Positions 32,848-41,435 of a stretch of DNA of 64,000 nucleotides are shown one piece after another (the stretch's first letter is position 1; the number at the start of each line of letters is the position of its first letter). Position numbers and translations under genes: made by a program. The stretch lies in assembly GCA_013368375.1 (NCBI GenBank), contig JAACJP010000009.1:992001-1056000 (forward strand), written 5' to 3'. Source of the DNA: Tricholomella constricta (lineage: Eukaryota > Basidiomycota > Agaricomycetes > Agaricales > Lyophyllaceae). The notes below the pieces were generated by a model. It saw nothing but the letters and a program-made list of their open reading frames with translations, did not search any database and was not told where the DNA came from.

Positions 32848-35624
32848 ATCCTCCGGTTGGCCATATGAGCCAACCGCCCCATCAGGGGCAACAACCATTT
32901 CCGACGGTTGGCCATATGAGCCAACCGCACCACCAAGGGCAACAACCACCTATGGGTGGTTTTTATCCGCCAGGACTGGCATTCCAACAGATGCCATCAA
33001 TGGCGGGTTTCATGGGGTACCCGCAATGGACGTGGTACCCCCAAATGTCCATGCAGCCTGTACTGCACAATACGCGGTACAACGAGTCGGAGAAGATGGA
33101 GGTAGACGACCAAAGTCGTCTGCAAGCAAATGTTCCGCCGGCGCAAGTGGTGCGTGGTGAACCGGTGTGGCAACATGTCGCACCGAATGCAGACGACAAA
33201 GCGTCGTCGGCGTCGAGTTCGCGGAGGATGGCAGACGATCGCAGAATATCGCCTGCTTCAAGTTCGAGGAGACCATTTGCAGACGATGGTCTCCTTTCTT
33301 CTCTCTTGGACCGATTGGAAGACGCGGGTATTCACCGCGAATTTTGTGATTTCTTGGACGATGGAATGGCGCAGCTGGTCATAACCCAGCTGCTTGATGC
33401 ATACGATGGAGCTCACGCAGATCTGAGACGCGTGAAAGCGAGAGAAGCGGCCATGGCTGAGCAACTCAGCCTGGCAAGAAAACGGCCGGCAGTAGCGTCG
33501 CCGGATCGCGGGAAGGGACCATCGTCCCGACCCATAAAAAGGCAGCAAACGGAGGTGCGTCGAGAAGAACGCACCTCTTACGAGCCGCGACGACAAGAGA
33601 GGAGCGAGCCCAGGCGTCCGGAACAACGCCTGGAACAGGAGAATTGGCGGTACAACCGCCACCCCGACCAGAAAGTGTGGCGTGATGAACGCCCACTTGA
33701 TTATGGTTCTCAACGGGAAGAGCGCCGCGAGGATCAAGGGACACACAAAGTGCGCCCCTTACCTGCTCGAGAAATCGAGCGCACGGCGTCAACATTGTCG
33801 ACGTCAGCGGAAACAAAGCCGCAAAACCTATCCAGAGTGTTACCGCCCCCGGGAGAAAGCCGGGTGCGGAACCCAGAACGAGGTTCTCAGAAGAAGGAAC
33901 CTGTTGGCAAATATATGTTGCCAGCGCCAGCCCCTGCACCACCTAGTACGATGGTGCAGCCCCCAACGCCGCCATCCAAAGGCAAACAGAAGGCCTCGGA
34001 TCCATATGCCGAGGCTATGGATGAATCGGACTTGGGCGAGTCGTCCGACGACGACAAGCCTGTCAGCAAGAAGAAGGCTGCCAGGCAAAAGCAGCATCGC
34101 AAGAATATGGCTCGCAAAGCTGAGAAGGAGATGCCGGGGCAGATTCCTGACGAGCTCGGGGTGGTCTTCATCAACGACCGCCACGAGAGGGACAACCGCT
34201 TTTGGGATATGTTAGTGCGGATGATATATGTATCGTCCGCCCAGAATCGTGCCTATGCACTAGGCACCGCAGCTCGAGCATCCGAAAGCGAGTTGGGGAC
34301 GGGACACAATTCTTGTCCCCCATCGGGACGGCTATATGCCGTCGCACCACGCGGGTTCCCAATGAACCCTCGTGAAGTTGATCAGTTGTATGCACTGATC
34401 AACGATCGGCACCCCGGCGTGACGGATGAAGAGCGGGCAGAGGCCTTTATGCTCTTTAGGGAGTTCCGGCGAGTCTCCCTCTTGGTAGCGCCCCATTTGC
34501 GCGACCGATCCATGGCTCGAGCAGCCATGGATGAATTTAGAAGCGTCAACCGATTGTTCGATACACGGTCACCCATTTGGCAGGCCGCGCCAATTAGGCG
34601 GCCTGGGAGGGCCTTCGAATATAGGCCGGACAAGCCTACACGAGGCGCTGGCCTTCCTCAGCCAGGCCCCGACCATGCCCTCGATGTCGAGCACTGGTGC
34701 CGACATATGATTCACCATGGGCGTATTGGTTCAAAGAACCAATACGGAGGAATCGTCATGGACTACCGGTTCCGCATACATAGGCGCGGAACTTGGGGAT
34801 ACTTGTTGGTGAATGTACTTGCGCCAACTACCCACAGCATGCGGTCATGGTTTATGCGACTTTTCGCGACCATTACCGCGCGGCCATACCTCTACTCAGA
34901 GGCTGTGGCTGCCCATAATGAGGCCAATCCAGATCGGCCTTTCACACCGATCGAAGGTCCTGAGGTTACCATACCTCGCATCCAAGTGATCCCTCCGGAG
35001 GTGCGGATCACTGAACAAGGTGTCTTGCAACACCTTATCAACATTGGTATTCCAGTAAGCTGGATACATCCTAGCTACACTTATGGTCTACATTATTTAG
35101 ACCACAACTACTCTAACTCAGGTCCCTATAAGGACCTGTTCTGCAATGTTGACGACGATCGAGTTCGTCGTCTAGATGAAATGGGTGTCCCGCCCGCCAT
35201 TCCTGAGTGGGATGGGTGGTACCATCCCACCACCGATGACATCATGCACATCCAAACGCTGATGCACGTGGAATTCCAGACCGAATCACTAGACTGTCTA
35301 GTGAGTTCGGAATGGATGTTTGTGGGTGAAGACCCACACTTCCGAGGACTCCGTGTTCGGGTGGGGGAATATCTCCCCCCAGGCCTGCATCACCCAGCTT
35401 CATCGGGATCGACGTCCATCAACGTCGAAATGGCGGACCCGGCGGCAGCTACACCTGCCCCTGCGACACCTTCCACAGTCGTGGCAGCTCCAACTGGAGC
35501 TACCGAAACCCAAGTGGACCCCGTGTCGGCACTTACAGGGCCTTTATCACTGGCGGTGATTACCACCAGCCAGGGTCCAGTGGACAACAACACCGCCGAC
35601 CCCGACACAGTGATGGAGTCATAG
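32670..35624 (+). CDS. Gypsy-B third ORF: 984-aa protein of unknown function
   Basis: An uninterrupted ORF between integrase and the 3' LTR. Residues 1-110 are Pro/Gln-rich with a repeated VGHMSQP unit. Residues about 150-250 are Ser-rich and helical, 290-380 are Arg/Glu-rich, 430-490 hold an acidic then Lys-rich stretch (ESSDDDKPVSKKKAARQ), a possible nuclear signal. Residues about 500-930 look like a globular domain (FINDRHERDNRFWDMLVRM, YRFRIHRRGTWGYLLVNVL, WIHPSYTYGLHYLDHN). No signal peptide, transmembrane segment or enzyme motif, so it is not an env-type glycoprotein by sequence. It is intact while gag-pol is broken. Function unknown. Confidence 0.8.
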   Translation: MYPSQVPTSSNDAIWGGDSRTDQQNSNPGPSSSGEGVQGRAENAPPPPTYMGSQPQLYQYPPVGHMSQPPHQGQQPFPTVGHMSQPHHQGQQPPMGGFYPPGLAFQQMPSMAGFMGYPQWTWYPQMSMQPVLHNTRYNESEKMEVDDQSRLQANVPPAQVVRGEPVWQHVAPNADDKASSASSSRRMADDRRISPASSSRRPFADDGLLSSLLDRLEDAGIHREFCDFLDDGMAQLVITQLLDAYDGAHADLRRVKAREAAMAEQLSLARKRPAVASPDRGKGPSSRPIKRQQTEVRREERTSYEPRRQERSEPRRPEQRLEQENWRYNRHPDQKVWRDERPLDYGSQREERREDQGTHKVRPLPAREIERTASTLSTSAETKPQNLSRVLPPPGESRVRNPERGSQKKEPVGKYMLPAPAPAPPSTMVQPPTPPSKGKQKASDPYAEAMDESDLGESSDDDKPVSKKKAARQKQHRKNMARKAEKEMPGQIPDELGVVFINDRHERDNRFWDMLVRMIYVSSAQNRAYALGTAARASESELGTGHNSCPPSGRLYAVAPRGFPMNPREVDQLYALINDRHPGVTDEERAEAFMLFREFRRVSLLVAPHLRDRSMARAAMDEFRSVNRLFDTRSPIWQAAPIRRPGRAFEYRPDKPTRGAGLPQPGPDHALDVEHWCRHMIHHGRIGSKNQYGGIVMDYRFRIHRRGTWGYLLVNVLAPTTHSMRSWFMRLFATITARPYLYSEAVAAHNEANPDRPFTPIEGPEVTIPRIQVIPPEVRITEQGVLQHLINIGIPVSWIHPSYTYGLHYLDHNYSNSGPYKDLFCNVDDDRVRRLDEMGVPPAIPEWDGWYHPTTDDIMHIQTLMHVEFQTESLDCLVSSEWMFVGEDPHFRGLRVRVGEYLPPGLHHPASSGSTSINVEMADPAAATPAPATPSTVVAAPTGATETQVDPVSALTGPLSLAVITTSQGPVDNNTADPDTVMES

Positions 35625-35982
35625 GTCGGGGAGACAACCTAATCCCCCCGTCAACGAACCGATCTCGACACGTAGGGCGTACCGCCGGGGCGACCGCCAT
35701 TGTCAGGTGCAGACCACCTGACTCCCGAGGAGCACTCCGCAGGTTGCGTATGAACGCAACATTAGATGTCCTCACCACCACTCATCGTCGCACGGCACTT
35801 TGAGGCCGTGCAGTGGCGCTAATGCATCCACTTGTCGTTAAGTCGAGAATACGTATCATACCTACGTACTCTTGCATTATTTGATAGGTCTAGGTCACCG
35901 GGACCTAGACCCTCCTTTTATTCTCTTTTTTCCTGCCCAACTCCCTGGTGAAGATCACTACACGCGATCTTAAAGGGGGGTA
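35625..35982 (+). other. Gypsy-B 3' untranslated region with polypurine tract
   Basis: Non-coding stretch ending in AAAGGGGGG at 35972-35980, two bases before the 3' LTR: the expected plus-strand primer site. Confidence 0.8.
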
Positions 35983-36203
35983 TGTAAGGGCGCCTACTAT
36001 CTTATCTAATATCAGTTATCTAATCGTATCTTATCGAGACGATTACGCTATTGTTTGGCAACACCTTCTGGTGTTGCCTATTTAATTCATTACATTAAAT
36101 AAGTATAAACAACCTTGTACACCTATACGTAGCATTTGACAGACTTGTCAAGCTTACGTCTAGCGTGAACAGCAAGGTTCCCAAATTCTGTAACTCCGTT
36201 ACA
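35983..36203 (+). repeat. 3' LTR of Gypsy-B (221 bp)
   Basis: Same ends as the 5' LTR and about 98% identical. It is followed by target repeat AGCGA at 36204-36208. Confidence 0.93.
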
Positions 36204-37891
36204 AGCGACCATCGGGCTTGCCGCCAATTGAGTTTCTTCGCGGTGAGGAAGTACTCAAGGTTCTTGTGGTCGGTCCAGATCTCCACCTTGTGCTTTGCGC
36301 CCTCAACGAAGTGTCGCCACTCTTCCAGAGACCGGATGATCGCCAGCATCTCCTTGTCATGGATCTCATAGTTCCGCTTGACTGTGTTCAAGCTCTTCGA
36401 GTAGAACGCGTCCGGGTGCCACTTGCCATCGGACGGCGACTCTTGCGACAGGACCGCGCCCGTCGCGAAGTCGGACGAGTCAGCTTCGATGCAGTACAGT
36501 CGGTCATCATCGGGGAACATGAGCACCGGTTGCGACGTGATTGCAGACTTCAGGAGGTCAAAGGCCGACTGCTCCAACTCTTCCCACCGCCAGGCGACGT
36601 CCTTGCCCGTCAGATCGAACAGGGGTCGGGCGTGATGTGAGAAGTCCTGGATGAACCGTCGGTAGAAGTTAGTGAAGCCTAGGAACGCTTGCACTTCCTT
36701 CTTGTTCTTCGGCGCCGGCCATTCCGACACTCCTGCGACTTTAACCGGGTCCATCTCCGCTTGCCCTTGCGAGATGATCAGCCCAAGATACTCGATCTTG
36801 GTCTGCTCGAACTCGCATTTCTCGGGCTTTAAGAACAGCTTATGTTTGTGGAGTCGGTCCAGCACGAGTCGCGCGACCCAACAATGTTCCTCGAGAGTCT
36901 TGGTGTAAATCAAGATGTCGTCGAGGTACACGCAAACAACACCCTCCGCGATCAGATCGTGGATGATGTCATTCATCATGGTCTGAAATGTGGCGGGGCT
37001 GTTTGTGAGGCCGAAGAACATGACGAGCGGCTCGAAGAGACCGCGGTTCGTCCGAAACGCTGCCTTCCACTCGTCGCCCTCCTTGATCCGAACGTTATTG
37101 TACCCCCATCGGACGTCCAGCTTGGTGAAGTATCGTGCGCCGCGAAGGTTGTTCACCAGTTCGCTAATGAGGGGCAGCGGGTACCGATTCTTCACCATGA
37201 GCGCGTTGAGCGTCCGATAGTCCTGCACCAGTTGGAGCGACCCGTCCTTCTTCTTGATGAAGAACACCGGTGATGCCATAGGCAACTTCGACGGTCGGAT
37301 CCGACCCGACTCGAGGTTCTCCTTGAGGAACACATCGAGTTCGACTTGCTCTGCAGGCGACAGAGGGTAGACCTTCGTGCCAGTCGGCGACGCGCCTGGT
37401 TCCAATTCGATCGCATGGTCCCACTGCTTGCGATTTGGAAGCTCGTCGAACGCGACCTTGGAGAAGACATCTTCAAAGTCATGGAGGTGCGTCGGGACGG
37501 CGTCGCGGAATGACTTGGGCACAGAGTTCGCAGCATGCACTTCAGCGAGTCGCTGTGATGTTGTCTGACTGGCGCGGATGTGCACTTCGGTCGAAGGAGG
37601 GTGGATCGCAGTCGCGAAGATGCGATCGCCATTCAGGAAGGTCTCCGTAAAGAAGTCGCCTGACTCGGGATCGGGTTCCTCCAGGATGGGGGTGTAGGGG
37701 AGGAACTCGTCGGTGTCGGAATCATCCTCGACGTAGGGACTGGTCGGGGCTCGCAGGTCGGGCTTGACTGCCGGGATTCCTTCCGCCCGGCAAGCCCGAA
37801 TGGCAGCTCGCAGCTTGGTGCGTGAACGACGCTCCTCCTTGACTTCAACCTTGCAGGTGTCGCAACGTGTCAGCGCTCGACTCATTTTCAC
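36204..37891 (-). pseudogene. Gypsy-A3 RT-RNase H
   Basis: A long open frame (598 codons, the last about 37 running into the Gypsy-B LTR). It has PEPsin-linker sequence, RT motifs [45 protein letters not shown] and an intact active site, VCVYLDDILIYT, then RNase H with IEADSSDFATG and WTDHKNLEYFLTAKK. This is the best-preserved pol of the family in the window and the reference for defects in Gypsy-A1. It is cut off inside RNase H by Gypsy-B. Confidence 0.9.
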
Positions 37892-38356
37892 CTTTCCCGT
37901 CGCCCAGTCAATGTCGGGGTTGTGGTCTTGGAGCCAGGTGAATCCGAGAATGAGATCCTGCTTCCCAATACCCGCGACCGCGAACAGAACTCACTCGGAG
38001 TGACCGTCGTAACGTAAGACTGCGTCCACAACGTATTCAATGGCGCCCGCTTTGTTAGGGGTTCCATCAACATTGTAGGCACGTGTCGGGCCGTTCAGCC
38101 GTCGCATCTTCAGCTTGTGCTTTTCAACGAAGGCAGTGTTGATGAAGCAGGCCGAAGCCCCACTATCAACGAGGGCAGCAAGCGAATACGTCTCTTGGGT
38201 GTCGGTGGTCTCAAGCTCGACCTTGAGCGACAGGGATAAGGAGTCGGGGGAGGCGGCGATCACGAAGCGACGGGGCAGTCGCTTTTCCCGATGGCGGTTG
38301 GTCAGGAGAGGATTGTACGTCTTCGTCGATTGGTTCGCCCGTAGAAGTAGCAGCAA
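37892..38356 (-). pseudogene. Gypsy-A3 protease
   Basis: Aspartyl protease with LAALVDSGASACFI; the frame stops at about 37990 (TGA where Gypsy-A1 has an Arg codon). An ATG at 38356 opens the frame, matching that at 5008 in Gypsy-A1. Confidence 0.8.
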
Positions 38357-38443
38357 TATTAAGTATATTGGGGTACTCTACAGATAGGGGGGCGAACCGA
38401 TTACGACTAGACAATGGGGGCGTACTTTTCACCCGTTGTGCGA

Positions 38444-39052
38444 CTAAAAATCCTCCGCCGTGTTCAAGACGGTCAGGTTGGCCGACTCTGGCGTCGGGTC
38501 AGCCGGGATCGCGTCCTTACGCGCCAATAGCTGCATGATCAGCTCATCCAGCTCCTCTGGCATGATGTGGCGCAGGTCAAAGCGCTTTGGGCAGTCACGC
38601 CAGAAGTGCCCCGGCTGCTTGCACCGACGACAGGTGTCGTCCTGAACAGGACGTCCGCGGAGCCGATCGATGTCCATAGGGACACCTGGGGGAAGAGACG
38701 GTGTCACGGGCGTGCTGAGAAAGTGCGCCGGTGCCGACACACGAACGGGAGCAGTTGGTGGGGCAGTGGTCGCCATCGGAGCATGGGCGCAACCACAGAC
38801 GTCGGGATGGGGGCAGTCGGGCGACTCGCAGTCAGGACTGTCGGGGCCGACCGACGGTGGAAGTCCTCCTCGGTCCTCATGATGAAGTCCTGGGAGCGGG
38901 CGATCGCTAGCCAGTCCTCGATCTTGGAGTCGTCAGGCCGACCCGTGGTGATGCTCCCAAGCCTCCTTGAGAGCTGGGTCCATGCCCCGACGGAATTTGA
39001 GGACTAGATGGCGGCCGTCTGGGTAATCGGCCTTGATCCACAGGGCCTTGAA
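38444..39052 (-). pseudogene. Gypsy-A3 gag, C-terminal half
   Basis: Carries the CCHC knuckle (CRRCKQPGHFWRDC) and the end MEF-like tail (NTAEDF). A short deletion near 38790-38880 and the truncation at 39052 remove most of the capsid domain. Confidence 0.85.
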
Positions 39053-39064
39053 TGCAGGTAGGGG

Positions 39065-39260
39065 CATTACAATGTAGCGTGTCCTACTGTCCAGCGGGGC
39101 CATACATGTAGCCGTGGTTGATGGCACCAGCGGGCCCGCTGGAGCGCCAGCGGGACCCCTACATGTAGCCGTGTGGCACGGTGCCAGCGGGGTCTCTACA
39201 TGTAGTCGTCTGGCACAGTACCAGCGGGCCCGCTGGTGCTGCAGCGGGTCTATATGGTGC
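39065..39260. repeat. Terminal palindrome block of KDZ-1
   Basis: Tandem units of CTACATGTAGCCGTGTGGCACGG-type sequence with TGGCACGGTGCCA palindromes, plus the 16-bp perfect palindrome CCAGCGGGCCCGCTGG near 39222. A further four units lie at about 39826-39980. Confidence 0.85.
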
Positions 39261-39330
39261 TGTGAGGGGCAGCGGGGTGGATAGTGGGGGGTTGCCGGAC
39301 CTCTGCGGGTCACCCTTTTGGGGCACACCC

Positions 39331-39770
39331 AGCACTGCAGCGGGCCTAGCAGTGGGGGGTTGCCCAACCCACCCAGCACTACAGCGGGCCGATATGCTGC
39401 TGTGGGGGGCTGGTGGCACATTACCCACGTCCGCGGACCTCCACGGATCATTGTCTGGGGGCCCAGCACTACAGCGGGCCTATATGCTGCTGCGGGAGGG
39501 GGGCCAGCGGGGCACTACCCACATCTGCGGACCTCCGCGGATCATTGTCTGGGGGCCCACCCAGCACTACAGCGGGCCGATATGCTGCTGTGGGGGGCTG
39601 GCGGGCACATCACCCACGTCCGCGGACCTCCACGGATCATTGTCTCGGGGCCCAGCACTACAGCGGGCCTATATGCTGCTGGGCTGGCGGCTACCCACGT
39701 CTGCGGACTGCCGCGGATTATTATTGGGTACACACAGTGATGCAGTGGGCCTATATGGTGCTGTAGGGCT
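39331..39770. repeat. About 95-bp tandem repeats of KDZ-1
   Basis: Units beginning CAGCACTACAGCGGGCC start near 39331, 39371, 39462, 39558, 39653 and 39737. Most contain CGTCCGCGGACCTCC. Confidence 0.85.
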
Positions 39771-40268
39771 TACGGGGATTGCGGCTGCAGACTAAAACAT
39801 GTCCGCGGCTCATTGTTTGCGGGGCATACTACATGTAGCATGTCCAACGTGCCAGCGGGACCACTACATGTAGCCGTCTGGCACGGCATCAGCGGGATGC
39901 CTACATGTAGCCATGTGGCACGGTGCCAGTGGGGCCCTACATGTAGTTGTCTGGCACGGTACCAGCGGGCCTATGGGGGCAGGCTTGCACGGAATTGGCC
40001 ATGTCCGCGGACCTCCGCAGGTCGGTGTCAGGGCACACCCAGTGGTGAAAACCATAAATGTCCGCGAACATGGTCATAATTAACCGCGGGCTCTCCCCCA
40101 GATGCTTTGATGTATCAACAAGGGGCACCCACAATTGTTCCCCTTTCGTGTTTCATTTATAAGACTTATAATGTGTACAAGGTTATAATATGTATATTTT
40201 GATTATCACAAGGCAGAATGTTCATTGTCACAAAGGAAAAGGCAGAAAAGACCTCAAGATAAAGCTAT

Positions 40269-40803
40269 CTAATCATCAAGAATGTTGGATGGAATGTGAG
40301 CAAAGGAGGCGGCAGTGTATTGTCCGCGGGGTACTGGAATTGCAAGCTCCTCATTGATTTCACTGTCTGAAAACTGCAATAAGCCTTCAAGCATTTCAAT
40401 GGGTGGTCTCCTGTGTCTCCTCCTGACCCTAAACTCTTCCTCACCTGAGTCATCGGAAAGGGAAAGCACTTCCATTGTGGTGTCTTGTTGCTCCGCGGGG
40501 CTGTCTTCATCAGAAAACACAATATCTGGATCTTCGAGGAGAGCGGGGGCGTCCTCTGCAGAGCTGTCCTCGTCAGAAAACTCAATCTCGGGTCCTTGGA
40601 CAGCGGGGGTGTCCTCCGCGGGGCTGTCCTCATCAGAGAACACCATATCGGGGTCTTCATTTGATTGACCTACAAAAATGGTGAAAGGTAAGTATATACG
40701 AGTATAAGTAATAAAACTCACACATGGGCTCGTCCTCATCCTCAGAATCCTCACTCTCAGAAGGAACATATTCTGGCGATACGTAACGGGGTGCAGGTCG
40801 GCC
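40269..40803 (-). CDS. Acidic-repeat protein in KDZ-1 (two exons, 5' end lost or unclear)
   Basis: Exon 40704-40803 ends EDSEDEDEP; after an intron of about 50 bp, a second exon (40269-40675) encodes three imperfect repeats of the pattern P-[DE]-[IM]-[VE]-FSDEDSPAEDTPA, then LSLSDDSGEEEF, a basic patch (RVRRRHRR) and the tail HIPSNILDD. No enzyme motif. The repeats are encoded with CCGCGG-containing DNA. The upstream exon may have been removed by the Gypsy-D junction. Not recognised. Confidence 0.5.
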
Positions 40804-40940
40804 TTGCAAAAGGTTGAATGCAGTACAAATGATAAGAATCACTGTTCTTACTGTGGGGTTATAGGATCGGTTGACCGAGAAAACCCAGTAACGACGAGTA
40901 CGAACACGAACACGACCACACGAGCCAAAGTCCAAGATAA

Positions 40941-41213
40941 GATTAGATCAATCACGGATCAACGGATCACGACACATGCCTTACCTCCCTTGATATACAG
41001 AAACACGAGTACGGGACCATATATACGAACGAAGGATCGAGACAAAGATATATGATTCCCCCCCCTTCCTGCTACCTAGTCTACTACTGAAATAAACTGA
41101 GCTTTCTATTTGAATCTGGCCTTCAGCTGTCTTCTCGAACATATCTTGGTCACTTGTACGGTCCGAAGTCTCTTGTCCTCTTTCGAACTCGCAGCGTCTA
41201 CGCTCCCCACATC
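40941..41213 (+). repeat. 3' part of the 5' LTR of Gypsy-D
   Basis: Sequence ending CTCCCCACA two bases before a primer site identical in type to that of Gypsy-C. The start of the LTR could not be found because no second LTR is present in the window. Confidence 0.5.
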
Positions 41214-41231
41214 TGGAGCCCACTGCGAGGG
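41214..41231 (+). other. tRNA primer-binding site of Gypsy-D
   Basis: TGGAGCCCACTGCGAGGG; starts with TGG, complementary to a tRNA CCA end. The same site lies at 49007-49024 and about 9656-9673 in relatives. The base after CCA implies a U discriminator, as in tRNA-Cys (inference). Confidence 0.75.
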
Positions 41232-41435
41232 GGGATATAAACTGTCGGAGCCTGCATTGATTCCGTCCCATTATCAGTCACCCGACCAGTCATCATTTCT
41301 TTCGGAGCGCCGCAGAAAGCCAAGGGCAAAGGACGACGACCATCGCCAGAGCCAGTTCGAATCCAACCGTTCCGATCTGGTCTCACAGGGACGTCAGCAG
41401 CACGTCCTAGGTATAAACCCTTTCCAGTTCGGCCG

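Larger units (their letters stand above)
20702..36203 (+). mobile_element. Gypsy-B: chromodomain Ty3/Gypsy retrotransposon with a third ORF, carrying a hAT insertion
   Basis: Bounded by two 221-bp LTRs (20702-20922 and 35983-36203) that differ at four positions, and flanked by the 5-bp direct repeat AGCGA. Without the hAT insert it is about 11.25 kb: gag with CCHC knuckle, protease, RT, RNase H, integrase, chromodomain, then a 984-codon ORF. gag-pol is damaged by stops, frameshifts and a changed RT active site; the third ORF is intact. Inserted in the minus-strand Gypsy-A3. Confidence 0.93.
36204..39052 (-). mobile_element. Gypsy-A3, right part: gag to RNase H
   Basis: The larger piece of the element split by Gypsy-B (other piece 20336-20701). 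Order on the minus strand: truncated gag, protease, RT, RNase H. The gag N-terminus is cut off at 39052 by the KDZ-1 sequence; compare 5691-6316 of Gypsy-A1. Confidence 0.92.
39053..40940. mobile_element. KDZ-1: fragment of a KDZ-type element (palindrome block, tandem repeats, accessory gene)
   Basis: From about 39065, CATTACAATGTAGCGTGTCC and the following 120 bases match the left end of KDZ-2 at 57967. The fragment is rich in CTACATGTAG and CCGCGG. There is no transposase; the right boundary with Gypsy-D is not defined (about 40840-40940). It interrupts gag of Gypsy-A3. Confidence 0.65.

Noticed and set aside
32670..35624. Env-type glycoprotein in Gypsy-B
   Set aside because: No signal peptide, membrane span or cleavage pattern; the protein is charged and partly basic, so position alone does not justify the name.
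39065..39770. CRISPR-like array
   Set aside because: Units are adjacent tandem repeats without unique spacers, in a eukaryotic transposon.
39181..39795. Plus-strand ORF of 204 codons with Gly/Ala repeats
   Set aside because: Translation of the 95-bp tandem repeats; open in several frames, which is a repeat-length artefact.
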